From the NCBI GenBank assembly GCA_963697205.1, contig CAVONB010000015.1, positions 310,001 to 374,000 of the forward strand: 64,000 nt of DNA, written 5' to 3'. Numbering within the stretch: position 1 is the first letter of the stretch; every line of letters starts with the position of its first letter. Of the stretch, positions 36,908 through 45,856 are shown one piece after another. The stretch comes from CAVONB01 sp963697205. GTDB taxonomy: Bacteria > Pseudomonadota > Alphaproteobacteria > Rhizobiales > Hyphomicrobiaceae. The notes beneath the pieces are model-generated. The model was not told the DNA's origin and did no database searches. It saw only the letters and a program-made list of their open reading frames with translations. A program made the position numbers and the translations under genes.

Positions 36908-37735
36908 AGTTTGGCCGGAGGCCCGAACCGGCGGATAATGGGGCTGAGACTCGCGCGTCAGAACACTCCATCGGAGGTAGGCCATCGGAGTTCATCCATT
37001 GGGATAGGGCACAGGCGGCGCGATACTGTATGCTGATACAAGTCTAGCTGCGCGCGATCACGATGGAGAACGGTGAACCGAAAGGGGAGCGGGGCGTCGG
37101 GCCTCGCTTTGCAGATTGGATTGGGATGCGGCCCTTGCCTCGGCGCCCCGACATCTCGACCCATGGTCAATCAGACACACCGGTCTAAACGCGTCGTGAC
37201 GCCTGCGGCCGCCCCGCTGCGGAAGACGGGGGTGGGCCCCCTTTGCGAATGGTGACGCTGCATTGACCGGCGCATCCTTTGAACCGGTCTTTGACGACAT
37301 TGTGGCGTCGTCCGCAGGATGTCCGCCTCGGGATCTGATGTCCGTGCCCATCCGTTCCGCTCCCGCCGCCCCGCAAGCCCCCAGCTCGAGCCTGGGCCCC
37401 TTCCGCCGCGGCGGGATGGGGAAGGATAGCGGCGCGGCGGCGGGGCGGGGATAAGTCGAGGCGGCGCGCGACGCGCTCTACCGGCCAGGTCCTCCAGTAT
37501 TGCCGATGTATGTGGCATCTTCCCTGCGCGGATCCGGCTGCCAAGTACGCAAGTGGTGCGGATGACCAATCCTCGACGGCGATTCCGACGCGTCAACCAG
37601 AGCGCAGAAACCGCAACGTTTCGCGGGCTTCTGCGTCACCACCCGTCCTGGCGGGCGCGCGTGAAATGCGCATGTTGATTGACCGCTGTTCACAGATGAC
37701 GGATTGTCGAGCCCGGTATCGGCGAGGTGGCCAGC
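36908..37735. other. Noncoding region upstream of groESL and the NTF2-like gene
   Basis: About 830 bases of divergent upstream DNA. I see no reading frame with protein-like composition and no tRNA. A very GC-rich, low-complexity stretch lies at about 37395-37450 (CCCCTTCCGCCGCGGCGGG and following). It may simply be a long spacer; a small RNA cannot be excluded by eye. Confidence 0.4.
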
Positions 37736-38158
37736 ATGAGCGGCGCGACTGCGATTCTCGAGCGATACTGGCGGGCGTGGGCGGCCAGGGATTGCGCGAC
37801 TTCGTTTGCGCTCTATGCGCCCGACATCCTTTATGCGCTTCACGTTCCGCAGGAGGTGCTTCCGTTCGGCGGCGAGGTCGTCGGCAAGCCGGCCGTCTGC
37901 GACCGTATGCGCATGATCCTCGATATTTTCGACACCCTTCAGTACGAGGGCCGGGTCATGCACAACGTCGAGGATCAGGTGTCCGGACGCGTGACGTATC
38001 GCTTCCGCCACAAGATCTGTCGCGAAGTGATCGACGGATCCTTGCGCGTGGAGGCTCAATTTCGCGATGGGTTGATCGCGCAGTGGACGGAATACACGGA
38101 CGTGGAGAAGGTGCGCGCGTTCATGCGGCTCGTCGCATGGCAGGCGCACGACGGGTGA
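37736..38158 (+). CDS. NTF2-like/SnoaL-fold protein
   Basis: A 140-residue protein of the NTF2-like cone fold. The pattern ILERYWRAWAARDCATSFALYAPDILYALHVP, then MILDIFDTLQYEGRVMHNV and FRDGLIAQWTEYTDVEKVRAF is typical of SnoaL-like polyketide-cyclase/ketosteroid-isomerase relatives. These act as small enzymes or ligand carriers; no catalytic residues can be assigned with confidence. ATG 37736 is preferred over an in-frame GTG at 37727; GAGG lies about 7 bases before it. Isolated between groES (divergent) and the Gfo/Idh/MocA gene (convergent). Confidence 0.75.
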   Translation: MSGATAILERYWRAWAARDCATSFALYAPDILYALHVPQEVLPFGGEVVGKPAVCDRMRMILDIFDTLQYEGRVMHNVEDQVSGRVTYRFRHKICREVIDGSLRVEAQFRDGLIAQWTEYTDVEKVRAFMRLVAWQAHDG

Positions 38159-38284
38159 CGTGCTTGGCGAAGGATGTTCCGGTTGCGATTCCCGCTGGGG
38201 ACAGTCAGCATTCTCGATCCGCGCCTGCTCTGCACATGACCGTCGTTCCAGGAAGATTATGACTGTCCCCGGTCGTGCGCGCGG

Positions 38285-39271
38285 TCACGGTCGTGCCGCC
38301 ATCTCATATGCATCGTCGATGAGGCGGTTGACGCGCCAAGCCTGTTCGAGTGTTGCGGCGGGTGGGCGGCCGGATTGCCAGCGGTCGAGCGCGTCCTTGA
38401 GGGCGGTGACCGGCAGCGGCTCTGCCGGCGGCGGGGCGAGTTCGGCCTCGCCCGACGCGGTGATCCAGCGAACGGCGCCGCCGGTGATCATGAGCAGACC
38501 GTCGCGGCCGGAGAGCGTCCAGCCGCCCTGTGCGCCCTTTCCCGGATACGTGTTGGCGACCTCGATCGAGGCGAGAACGCCGGAGGCCGACCGGAGTTGG
38601 ACGAGCGCTGTGTCCTCGACGCGCTGGCCGAGGGCGATGTTGCTCGTTTGGGCGGCGACGACCTCGGTGTCCTCGTCGAGGATGTGTCCGAAGAGGTCGA
38701 TGCCGTGCGTGCCGATGTTTCTGAGGCAGCCGCCGCCGGCTGCGTCGGGATCGAGCATCCAGGGGCAGCCCCATTCGACGTAGCGTCCGGAGGTGCCACG
38801 GATCGAGCGGAAGGCGAAATGGGCGAGGGGGCCGAACGCGCCGTCCGCGATCAGGCGGCGGGCGTGGGCGACGAAGGGATGCAGCCGCTGGAAGAGCGGC
38901 ACGCCGGCGAAGGTGCCGGTGACGGCGGATTTGTCGGCCAGCGCGCGGACCTCGGCTGCGTTCAGGCCGGCCGGCTTTTCGATCAGGAACGGGACGCCGG
39001 CGTCGAGTAGGTCATGGGCGAGGCCGGCCATCGCGTCGTGGCGGCCCATGGCGATGACGAAATCGGGACGGACGTCGCGCAGTAGCGCGCGGTGGTCGGT
39101 GTAGGTCGGGGGATTGCCGAGAGCCGCGGCGCGGTGGGCGAGTATATGCGGGTCGGGGTCGTGGAGGGCGACCAGCGTGGCGTCGGGGATCGCTGCGAGG
39201 TTCTTCAGGTAGGCGGCGTCGTAGAGGGCGTGCCAGTGGCCGGCGCCGAGGGCAGCGATGCGGATCGGCAT
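38285..39271 (-). CDS. Gfo/Idh/MocA-family oxidoreductase
   Basis: A 328-residue NAD(P)-dependent oxidoreductase. The N-terminal Rossmann part has GAGHWHA (9-15), an acidic loop HDPDPHI and EKPAGLNAAEV, the family's EKP motif. The C-terminal substrate domain has GGGCLRNIGTHGIDLFGHI, with the GTH/D pattern typical of sugar or cyclitol dehydrogenases. The substrate is unknown. ATG at 39271 fits the family start. The neighbour upstream is dapB, 122 bases away on the same strand; a functional link is not evident. Confidence 0.87.
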   Translation of the reverse strand: MPIRIAALGAGHWHALYDAAYLKNLAAIPDATLVALHDPDPHILAHRAAALGNPPTYTDHRALLRDVRPDFVIAMGRHDAMAGLAHDLLDAGVPFLIEKPAGLNAAEVRALADKSAVTGTFAGVPLFQRLHPFVAHARRLIADGAFGPLAHFAFRSIRGTSGRYVEWGCPWMLDPDAAGGGCLRNIGTHGIDLFGHILDEDTEVVAAQTSNIALGQRVEDTALVQLRSASGVLASIEVANTYPGKGAQGGWTLSGRDGLLMITGGAVRWITASGEAELAPPPAEPLPVTALKDALDRWQSGRPPAATLEQAWRVNRLIDDAYEMAARP

Positions 39272-39392
39272 GGCGGTGGGCTCCAATTCGGCACCGGCAA
39301 GACCACGTTTGGGAAACCGGGACACCCAGCGATTTGCGCGCACACGTGCCGCAGTCCCATACTGCGGGCAGATCGGTGGATGATACCGTTTT

Positions 39393-40199
39393 CTAAATTC
39401 CCAGCACATCCGCCATCGAAAACAGGCCCGGTCCCTTGCCGCGGCCCCAGAGCGCGGCCTTGACGGCGCCGCGGGCGAAGATGCCGCGATCCGACGCAAT
39501 GTGGGTCAACTCGATGCGCTCGCCTTCGCCCGCAAAGATCACAGTGTGCTCGCCGACGACGTTGCCGCCGCGGAGCGAGGCGAAGCCGATGTTGCCCTTG
39601 CCGCGTGCGCCGGGGTGGCCATCGCGCCCGCGCTCGCTGTGATCCTTCAGAGAAATGCCGCGTCCCTCGGCGGCGGCCTCGCCCAGCATCAGCGCGGTGC
39701 CGGACGGTGCGTCGACCTTCCGGTTGTGGTGCATCTCGACGACCTCGATGTCGAAGTCGGTGTCGAGGGCCTGGGCAACCTTGCGCGTGACGGCGACGAG
39801 CAGGTTGACGCCGAGGCTCATGTTGCCGGCCTTGACGATGGTGGCGTGGCGGGCGGCGGCGGCGACAGCGGCCTCGTCGACCTCGCTCATGCCGGTGGTT
39901 CCAATGACGTGGACGATGCGGGCGTTGGCGGCGAGGCCGGCGAACTCGACGGTGGCCTTGGGGCTGGTGAAGTCGAGGATGGCGTCGACGCGGGCGATCA
40001 ATTCGAGCGGGTCGTCGGTGATCTGCACGCCGAGCGGGGGCTGGCCGGCGAGGACGCCGAGGTCCTGGCCGACGGCGTTGGAGCCCGCGGGCTCGATGCC
40101 GCCGGCGACGATGCAGCCATCGACGGCCTGGATCGCGCGGACCAGCTCACGGCCCATGCGCCCGGCGGCTCCCATCACGGCGATCTTCATGTCGCTCAT
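39393..40199 (-). CDS. dapB: 4-hydroxy-tetrahydrodipicolinate reductase
   Basis: DapB reduces HTPA to tetrahydrodipicolinate in lysine/diaminopimelate synthesis. The 268-residue protein has the nucleotide-binding GAAGRMGR (10-17), LDFTSPKATVEF, GTTGM, and the signature EMHHNRKVDAPSGTA with the catalytic His-His and lysine. The first ATG (40199) has GAGGAG 8 bases upstream. Full length, no oddities. Upstream lies a simple-repeat tract and hairpin, then ppa on the same strand. Confidence 0.97.
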   Translation of the reverse strand: MSDMKIAVMGAAGRMGRELVRAIQAVDGCIVAGGIEPAGSNAVGQDLGVLAGQPPLGVQITDDPLELIARVDAILDFTSPKATVEFAGLAANARIVHVIGTTGMSEVDEAAVAAAARHATIVKAGNMSLGVNLLVAVTRKVAQALDTDFDIEVVEMHHNRKVDAPSGTALMLGEAAAEGRGISLKDHSERGRDGHPGARGKGNIGFASLRGGNVVGEHTVIFAGEGERIELTHIASDRGIFARGAVKAALWGRGKGPGLFSMADVLGI

Positions 40200-40255
40200 C
40201 GTCGCACTCCTCGCGTTTGTTCGCTTCGGATCGATAGCAGGAAGCGGCGGCGGAG

Positions 40256-40333
40256 GGGAGTGGGGATGGGGAATAGGGGATAGGGGATAGGGAGCGGCGA
40301 CGATGGCGTGGCCCCTCCCCGCAAGGGGAGGGG
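40256..40333. repeat. GGGGATA-type simple repeat and CCCCTCCCC hairpin
   Basis: From 40256 to about 40293 the sequence is a degenerate repeat of G3-4-ATA/ATG units (three near-identical GGGGATA copies). It is followed by a perfect 9-bp hairpin, CCCCTCCCC (40312-40320), loop GCAA, GGGGAGGGG (40325-40333). Similar hairpins occur at 44201 and 63691. Confidence 0.6.
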
Positions 40334-40395
40334 AAGAGGGCCGGTATGTGGGGATGGTAAGCGCTTCCCGTGTGTGGGTCCGTGCCGGGTGGGGC

Positions 40396-40932
40396 TCAGG
40401 CCTTGGCGGTCTTGTTGCGGGCGATGGCGTCGCCGATCAGCTTGCGGGCCTCGGCGGCATCGCCCCAGTGATCGATCTTGACCCATTTGCCGGGCTCCAG
40501 ATCCTTGTAATGCTCGAAGAAGTGGCGGATCTGGTCGAGCGTGATCTGCGGCAGATCGGAAAAATTCTGCACCTTTGCGTAGCGCTGGGTCAGCTTGGGG
40601 GACGGGACCGCGACGATCTTCTCGTCGCCGCCGCCGTCGTCCTCCATCACGAGAACGCCGACCGGACGGCAATTGATGACGGCGCCGGGGATGATGCCGC
40701 GGGTGTTGCAGACGAGCACGTCGATGGGATCGCCGTCGGCCGACAGGGTGTGGGGCACGAAGCCATAATTCCCGGGGTAGCGCATGGGCGTGTAGAGGAA
40801 GCGATCGACGAACAGCGTGCCCGAATCCTTGTCCATCTCGTACTTGATCGGCTCGCCGCCGACGGGGACCTCGATGATGACGTTGATGTCGTCGGGCGGG
40901 TTGTTGCCAATCGGTATGGCGTCGATGCGCAT
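40396..40932 (-). CDS. ppa: Inorganic pyrophosphatase
   Basis: A 178-residue family I soluble pyrophosphatase; it hydrolyses pyrophosphate and pulls biosynthetic reactions forward. It has EVPVGGEPIKYEMDKDSG near the N terminus, YPGNYGFVPHT, the metal-binding signature DGDPIDV, and the C-terminal HYKDLEPGKWVKIDHWG. Full length for bacteria. The gene is on the same strand as dapB but about 200 bases upstream, with a repeat tract between them, so they are probably separate units. Confidence 0.97.
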   Translation of the reverse strand: MRIDAIPIGNNPPDDINVIIEVPVGGEPIKYEMDKDSGTLFVDRFLYTPMRYPGNYGFVPHTLSADGDPIDVLVCNTRGIIPGAVINCRPVGVLVMEDDGGGDEKIVAVPSPKLTQRYAKVQNFSDLPQITLDQIRHFFEHYKDLEPGKWVKIDHWGDAAEARKLIGDAIARNKTAKA

Positions 40933-41075
40933 GGGCGGCGGTCTCCGCGGGCTTTACAGGGGGGGCATTGTCGCGGCAAGAAGCTGCACGGTTCGCTCGT
41001 CCTTGCAATGCGCATTTGGTCGACCCTGGGGGCGGCGCGCGATGCGGGGCAGGTTGCCGGTAGAGGGGACGAGAC

Positions 41076-41666
41076 ATGCGCGGAGCTGTCTTCAGCGTCG
41101 TGGCACTATTCGCGGCAGCGAGCGGGGGATTAGCGTTCGGGGCGCCGCCCGACGACCTCAGTCCGCGCAAGAGCCGGTTCACGACGATCAACCTGAACAC
41201 GTGCGCGAAGGTCAAATCGCATCCCGACGGCGACACGCACCGCTGTGAAGGGTTCGCAGGGCTGCCGATTTATTTCGCCGAAGGCGATCTCAGGGTGTTC
41301 ATGAGCTTCGGCAAGACGCCCGGGCAGCGGCGGGCGGCGACGCAAACGTTAAAAGCGTTCAACGCGGTGTTCGAGCCTGGGCGGCGGCGGGCGACGATCG
41401 AATGGCGCACCGAGCGGCGCGGCGGACGCGAGCACGTCTATGCGGCCATCGTGCGCTATTTCACGCAGACCGATGATCGCAAGGGGCAGGTGCTGGTGGT
41501 GACGCGCATCACAGACACGGAAGCGTGTCATCTGGCTTACGTGGATGCGCTCGCTAACGCGCAGCCCGTCGCGCTGGCGCGCAGCGCGGCCGATGAGCTG
41601 GCGCGCGGGTTCGACTGCCGATCGGAGCCGCGCGTGGTCGGCGTCACGGGCAAGAGTCCGATGTGA
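41076..41666 (+). CDS. Exported protein, unknown function
   Basis: A 196-residue protein with a signal peptide (residues 1-22, ending LAFGAP). The mature part has four cysteines (NTCAK, HRCEG, EACHL, FDCRS), enough for two disulfides, and beta-type segments (GLPIYFAEGDLRVFMSFG, VLVVTRITDTEACHLAYVDA). The pattern resembles small periplasmic proteins of Hyphomicrobiales with no assigned function. It is divergent from ppa and convergent with the acetyltransferase gene. Confidence 0.7.
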   Translation: MRGAVFSVVALFAAASGGLAFGAPPDDLSPRKSRFTTINLNTCAKVKSHPDGDTHRCEGFAGLPIYFAEGDLRVFMSFGKTPGQRRAATQTLKAFNAVFEPGRRRATIEWRTERRGGREHVYAAIVRYFTQTDDRKGQVLVVTRITDTEACHLAYVDALANAQPVALARSAADELARGFDCRSEPRVVGVTGKSPM

Positions 41667-41688
41667 AGTGATGACGTAGCGAAGTGGG

Positions 41689-42201
41689 TCAGGCCCAGGT
41701 GAACGCGATCTTCTCGAGCCGCGCGCCGCCCAGTCGATCGAATGTGCGGGCAACGGGTCGACCGCCGCGGCGCCAATAAAAGTCGATCGCCGGCGTGTTC
41801 TCGAGCAGCGCCCATACGACAAGGCCTTTCAGCTTGCGCTCGTCAATCTGGTGGCGGCATGCCTCGAATAGGTGCTCGCCGAAGCCCATACCCTGGTAGA
41901 GCGGCGACAGATACAGCTCGTAGATCTCGCCCTGCTGCTTGTGCCCACGCGAGCGTGCGGCGCCCCAGGTCGCGTAACCGGCGATCTCGCCGCATACCTC
42001 GAGTACGAGCACGTTCTCGCTTGAGCGCAGCATGGTCTGCCAGGCTTCCTTGCCGCGACGCGAGATCATCAATTCGAGATGAAGGTGCGGAATGATGCCG
42101 CGATAGGACTGGCGCCAGCTTTCGCGAAAAATTTCCGACAAGGCCTTGGCGTCGGCGACGCGGCCTCTGCGGATGCGGACATCTGTACGCGACTGGAGCA
42201 T
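41689..42201 (-). CDS. GNAT-family N-acetyltransferase
   Basis: A 170-residue GNAT protein that would transfer an acetyl group from acetyl-CoA to an amine. The acetyl-CoA loop is YLSPLYQGMGFGEHLFEA (Q/RxxGxG/A pattern), preceded by the beta-4 strand GEIYEL and followed by ALLENTPAIDFYWRRGG, a common GNAT ending. The start at 42201 (MLQSRTDVRIRRG) is the family-like N terminus. The substrate is unknown. It lies downstream of the phasin gene on the same strand but is separated from it by a strong terminator. Confidence 0.85.
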   Translation of the reverse strand: MLQSRTDVRIRRGRVADAKALSEIFRESWRQSYRGIIPHLHLELMISRRGKEAWQTMLRSSENVLVLEVCGEIAGYATWGAARSRGHKQQGEIYELYLSPLYQGMGFGEHLFEACRHQIDERKLKGLVVWALLENTPAIDFYWRRGGRPVARTFDRLGGARLEKIAFTWA

Positions 42202-42295
42202 GTGTGAGACTATCCACCACTCCACGGCGCGCTTGCAAGCCTCTTTGCGTTCACGAATGCGCGCGCAGGTGCGACAGCGTGTTCCTGATATGCAA

Positions 42296-42323
42296 AACGC
42301 CCCGACCGCGAGGTCGGGGCGTT
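42296..42323 (-). terminator. Rho-independent terminator after the phasin gene
   Basis: A perfect 12-bp stem (42296-42307 with 42312-42323) and a GCGA loop. On the minus strand it runs into TTTT. It starts about 50 bases after the phasin stop. Confidence 0.85.
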
Positions 42324-42373
42324 GGATCTTTCTGGTCGCTGTCATGTCCGCGTGGGGCGCAATCGACAATCGT

Positions 42374-42829
42374 TCAGCCGGCCTTCTTGACCTGCTCGAA
42401 GGTCTTCGACGTGGCGTCGTTGATGGTCTCGAACGTCTGCTTGGCGACCTTCGAGGACAATTCGAACAGCTCACGCGTCTGAGCGCCAGCGATCTGCATC
42501 TGCTGCTGGACGAAGTTGGTCTGCAGAGAGAAGAACTCCGGCAGAGAGCGGGCGCGGGCCATCGCCTGGGCGGCGTCAAACGCCTTCTCGGTGTTGACGG
42601 CCGTGTTGTGCAGGACCTTCTCGCTGATGGTGCGGGCACCGGCCTGGGCGGTCAGCATGACCTCCTCGATGACCTTGGCGCCGTCCTGGGCGACGCCGTT
42701 CATCTTGGCGTAGGCCTCGCGGGTCTTAGCGACCGTCTCTTCGGCCATGGCCTGGACGTTCTCGGGGATCTTGGCGCTCTGGGCGGCAGCGAACATTTCC
42801 TGGGCCTGGCGGGTGAATTGCTCGTTCAT
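42374..42829 (-). CDS. Phasin-family protein
   Basis: A 151-residue, all-helical, amphipathic protein of the phasin family, which coats polyhydroxyalkanoate granules and affects their size and number. The heptad-like Ala-rich sequence (AKIPENVQAMAEETVAKTREAY, EFFSLQTNFVQQQMQIAGAQTRELFELSS) is typical. No PHA synthase genes are in this window. Its promoter is recognisable at 42905-42932 with a duplicated operator-like motif, and it ends in a strong terminator, so it is a single-gene unit, as expected for a highly expressed phasin. Confidence 0.9.
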   Translation of the reverse strand: MNEQFTRQAQEMFAAAQSAKIPENVQAMAEETVAKTREAYAKMNGVAQDGAKVIEEVMLTAQAGARTISEKVLHNTAVNTEKAFDAAQAMARARSLPEFFSLQTNFVQQQMQIAGAQTRELFELSSKVAKQTFETINDATSKTFEQVKKAG

Positions 42830-42904
42830 TTTCAGCTCCTGGTGCGATCTGGGCGTTGGGCGGTTGGTATTGGTCTAAGGGGGCCGCGTCTGATCTTGAG
42901 CAGT

Positions 42905-42957
42905 TATATAGCAGAACTTTTGTGCATTGCAACATCGAATTTTGTGCGACGCGACAT
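42905..42957 (-). promoter_or_regulatory. Phasin promoter with duplicated operator-like repeat
   Basis: On the minus strand, TTGCAA (42932-42927) and TATATA (42910-42905) lie 16 bases apart, a good sigma-70-type promoter about 75 bases before the phasin ATG. Two 18-base direct repeats, 42918-42935 and 42940-42957 (plus strand TTTTGTGCATTGCAACAT and TTTTGTGCGACGCGACAT), are spaced 22 bases, two helical turns. The first contains TGC-N3-GCA, similar to the site recognised by the PHA repressor PhaR, and overlaps the -35 box. PhaR control is inference. Confidence 0.55.
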
Positions 42958-43120
42958 AGACCTTTGTCTGAGAGTTGTATCAACTCGCGAGGGCCCGCCA
43001 TCACGTCCCCCGTTGCGCGACGCAGCCAGACGCTTCACCCTCCTGCGCGACGGTTCCCGCATCACGACCGCGCCCGACGGCCGTGTGTTCAATCTCATCC
43101 GTTCCCGCAGGAGTTGCCCT

Positions 43121-44164
43121 ATGGCCAAGTTGCCGACGCATCTCATTCCCACGACCGTCGTTGGAAGCTATCCGCAGCCGAACTGGCTGGTGGACCGGGA
43201 GATGCTGTCGAAAATGGTGCCGCGCATTCGGATGACGGAGATGTGGCGCGTGGCCGAGCCGTGGCTGGAGGAGGCGCAGGACGACGCCACGATCCTGGCC
43301 ATTCGCGACATGGAGCGAGCCGGTATCGACATCATCACGGATGGCGAGATGCGGCGCGAGAGCTACTCGAACAGGTTCTCGAATGCGCTGGAGGGCATCG
43401 ACGTCGACAATCCCGGCATGGTCATGTCGCGGTCGGGGAAGCCGACGCCAGTGCCGCGCGTGGTGTCGAGGATCAAGCGCGTGAAGCCGGTGGAGTTGCG
43501 CGATATGCAGTTCCTGCGCGCCAACACCGACCGGCCGGCCAAGATCACGCTGCCGGGGCCGTTCACCATGGGCCAGCAGGCGAAGAACGAGTTCTACAAG
43601 GACGACGAGGAAATGGTGATGGATATGGCCGCCGCGGTGAACGCGGAGGTGCATGACCTGGTCAAGGCGGGCGCGGACGTGATCCAGCTCGACGAGCCGT
43701 GGGTGAGGCAGAATCCGGAGGTTGCAAAACGCTATGCGGTGCGTGCGATCGACCGCGCGCTCGAAGGCGTGAGCGTGCCGACGGTGGTGCACATCTGCTT
43801 TGGCTATGCGGCGGTGGTGCCGGGTGAGACGAAGCCCGCCGGCTACAGCTTCCTGCCGGAGTTGTCGCAGACCAAGGCCGACCAGATCTCGATCGAGGCG
43901 GCGCAGCCCAAACTCGATCTCGGCATCCTGAAGGATCTGACGGCGAAGACCGTGATGCTGGGCGTGCTCGATCTCGGCGATACGCGGATCGAGACGGCGC
44001 AATCGGTTGCCGATCGGTTGCGGGCTGCGTTGAAGTTCCTGCCGGCGGACAAGCTCGTCGCCGCGCCCGATTGCGGGATGAAGTACCTGCCGCACGAGGT
44101 CGCGTTCGGCAAGCTAAAGGCGATGGCCGAAGGCGCGGCAATGGTGCGGCGCGAGGTGTCGTGA
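43121..44164 (+). CDS. MetE-like methyltransferase, catalytic domain only
   Basis: A 347-residue protein equal to the C-terminal catalytic barrel of cobalamin-independent methionine synthase (usual length about 750). It has the zinc ligands expected in the family: His and Cys in VVHICFGYA and a late Cys in APDCGMKYLP. Other blocks are TTVVGSYPQPNW, DITDGEMRRESY-like, and VIQLDEPW. The N-terminal half of true MetE is missing by design, since the gene has its own ribosome-binding site (GCAGGAG) and start. Related short proteins are methionine synthases using another methyl donor, or methylcobamide/epoxide transferases; the substrate is open. The frame extends upstream over the phasin gene, but that part is antisense. 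Confidence 0.85.
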   Translation: MAKLPTHLIPTTVVGSYPQPNWLVDREMLSKMVPRIRMTEMWRVAEPWLEEAQDDATILAIRDMERAGIDIITDGEMRRESYSNRFSNALEGIDVDNPGMVMSRSGKPTPVPRVVSRIKRVKPVELRDMQFLRANTDRPAKITLPGPFTMGQQAKNEFYKDDEEMVMDMAAAVNAEVHDLVKAGADVIQLDEPWVRQNPEVAKRYAVRAIDRALEGVSVPTVVHICFGYAAVVPGETKPAGYSFLPELSQTKADQISIEAAQPKLDLGILKDLTAKTVMLGVLDLGDTRIETAQSVADRLRAALKFLPADKLVAAPDCGMKYLPHEVAFGKLKAMAEGAAMVRREVS

Positions 44165-44200
44165 AGGGCGCGCTCAGTTTCAACCGCCCTTCAATCCGTC

Positions 44201-44224
44201 CCTCTCCCCGCGTACGGGGAGAGG
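44201..44224. repeat. CCTCTCCCCG hairpin between convergent genes
   Basis: A perfect 10-bp stem (44201-44210 with 44215-44224) with loop CGTA, between the MetE-like gene and the convergent coxM homologue. It belongs to the same CCTCTCCCC/GGGGAGAGG hairpin type as those at 40312 and 63691, and may act as terminator. Confidence 0.6.
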
Positions 44225-44231
44225 CAGAGGC

Positions 44232-45026
44232 TCAAGCCAGAGACGCCACGGCCCGGCGGGCGAGGACGACGGCGGCGTTGGCGCGGTAGGCGGCCGAGAA
44301 GTGGATGTCCGACATCAGGTCGGCGTCGGGCACAGTGATGCCGTCGAGGGACTTGGCGGAGAAGTCGGCGGCGAGAGCTTTTTCGATGTTCGCTGGGCGG
44401 AAGACGCTCGGGCCGGCGCCGGTGACGGCGACGCGGACGGCATTGCCGAACTTCGCAACCATGACGCCGGTCACCGCGAAGCCGGAGGCTGGATGGCGCA
44501 GCTTCTGGTAGGCGGCCTTGTCGGGCACCTTGAAGCGGACGGCGGTAACAATCTCGCCCTCTTCGAGCGCGGTCGAGAACAGGCCTGTGAAGAAGTCATC
44601 GCCGGCGATCTCGCGCTTGTTGGTCTCGACGATCGCGTCGAGGCCGACGACGGCTGAGGGGTAGCAGGCGGCGGGGTCGGCGTTGGCGATTGAGCCACCG
44701 ATGGTGCCACGGTGGCGGACGGCGGGGTCGCCGATCCCGGCGGCGAGGCTGGCCAGCGCGGGCAGCGTCTTCTGGACGTCGGCGTTGGCGGCGACATCGG
44801 CGTGGGGCGTCATGGCGCCGACGCGGACTTCCTTGCCCGTGACCGTGATGCCTTTCAGCGGGGCGATGTCGGTGAGGTCGATCAGGTCGGTGGGTGCGGC
44901 GAGGCGCAGCTTCATGCTCGGCAACAGCGACATGCCGCCGGCGACGAAGCGGGGCTCCTCGGCCTTGCCGTAGAGGGTGGCAGCAGCGTCGACGGCGGCT
45001 GGCCGATGGTAGGTGAAGTCGCGCAT
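44232..45026 (-). CDS. coxM: FAD-binding subunit of a CO-dehydrogenase-like molybdenum hydroxylase
   Basis: A 264-residue medium subunit of the xanthine oxidase/CO dehydrogenase family. It binds FAD with AGGMSLLPSMK (about residues 29-39) and TIGGSIANADPA (107-118), both standard for CoxM-type subunits, and should pass electrons from the iron-sulfur subunit to an acceptor. It lies 84 bases downstream of the small subunit on the minus strand. The symbol reflects family only; the substrate of the complex is probably not CO, since the large subunit is of form II. Confidence 0.88.
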   Translation of the reverse strand: MRDFTYHRPAAVDAAATLYGKAEEPRFVAGGMSLLPSMKLRLAAPTDLIDLTDIAPLKGITVTGKEVRVGAMTPHADVAANADVQKTLPALASLAAGIGDPAVRHRGTIGGSIANADPAACYPSAVVGLDAIVETNKREIAGDDFFTGLFSTALEEGEIVTAVRFKVPDKAAYQKLRHPASGFAVTGVMVAKFGNAVRVAVTGAGPSVFRPANIEKALAADFSAKSLDGITVPDADLMSDIHFSAAYRANAAVVLARRAVASLA

Positions 45027-45110
45027 GGCTCGTCTCCGGTGCCTGCCGCGGCGCGCCCTCGTTCCAGGCTGGTCGCGCGGCCGTTGTCTCTCAGGTGGTC
45101 TGGGGCCGTC

Positions 45111-45599
<489 letters not shown>

Positions 45600-45856
45600 A
45601 GGACGTCTCCCTGGGGCGTCTTCTGGGGCGGTCGCGAGAGGCGGCCCGCCGGGCGGTCGCCGGGTGGCGGTTATCATTCGTCTGCCCGTGTATGGCACCA
45701 ATCGCGGGAGGTTGCCAAGATGGCCCGGCCCGATGGAGCCCGTCCGGCCTATGCGGGCCTGGCGGCTCTGGGCGCTCCCGTGTCCCGGCTGGACGGCCGG
45801 AGGGGGGCTTGATACCAAGCCGGACCGGGAACCAGCGACGAGAGCGAGAGACCGCC

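Noticed and set aside
42146..43120. N-terminal extension of the MetE-like gene
   Set aside because: The extension runs antisense over the phasin gene and its promoter; the real start has GCAGGAG in front of it at 43121.
42958..43120. SAM or TPP riboswitch ahead of the MetE-like gene
   Set aside because: I could not find the conserved core of any SAM riboswitch class, and a lone CTGAGAG at 42968 is not enough for TPP.
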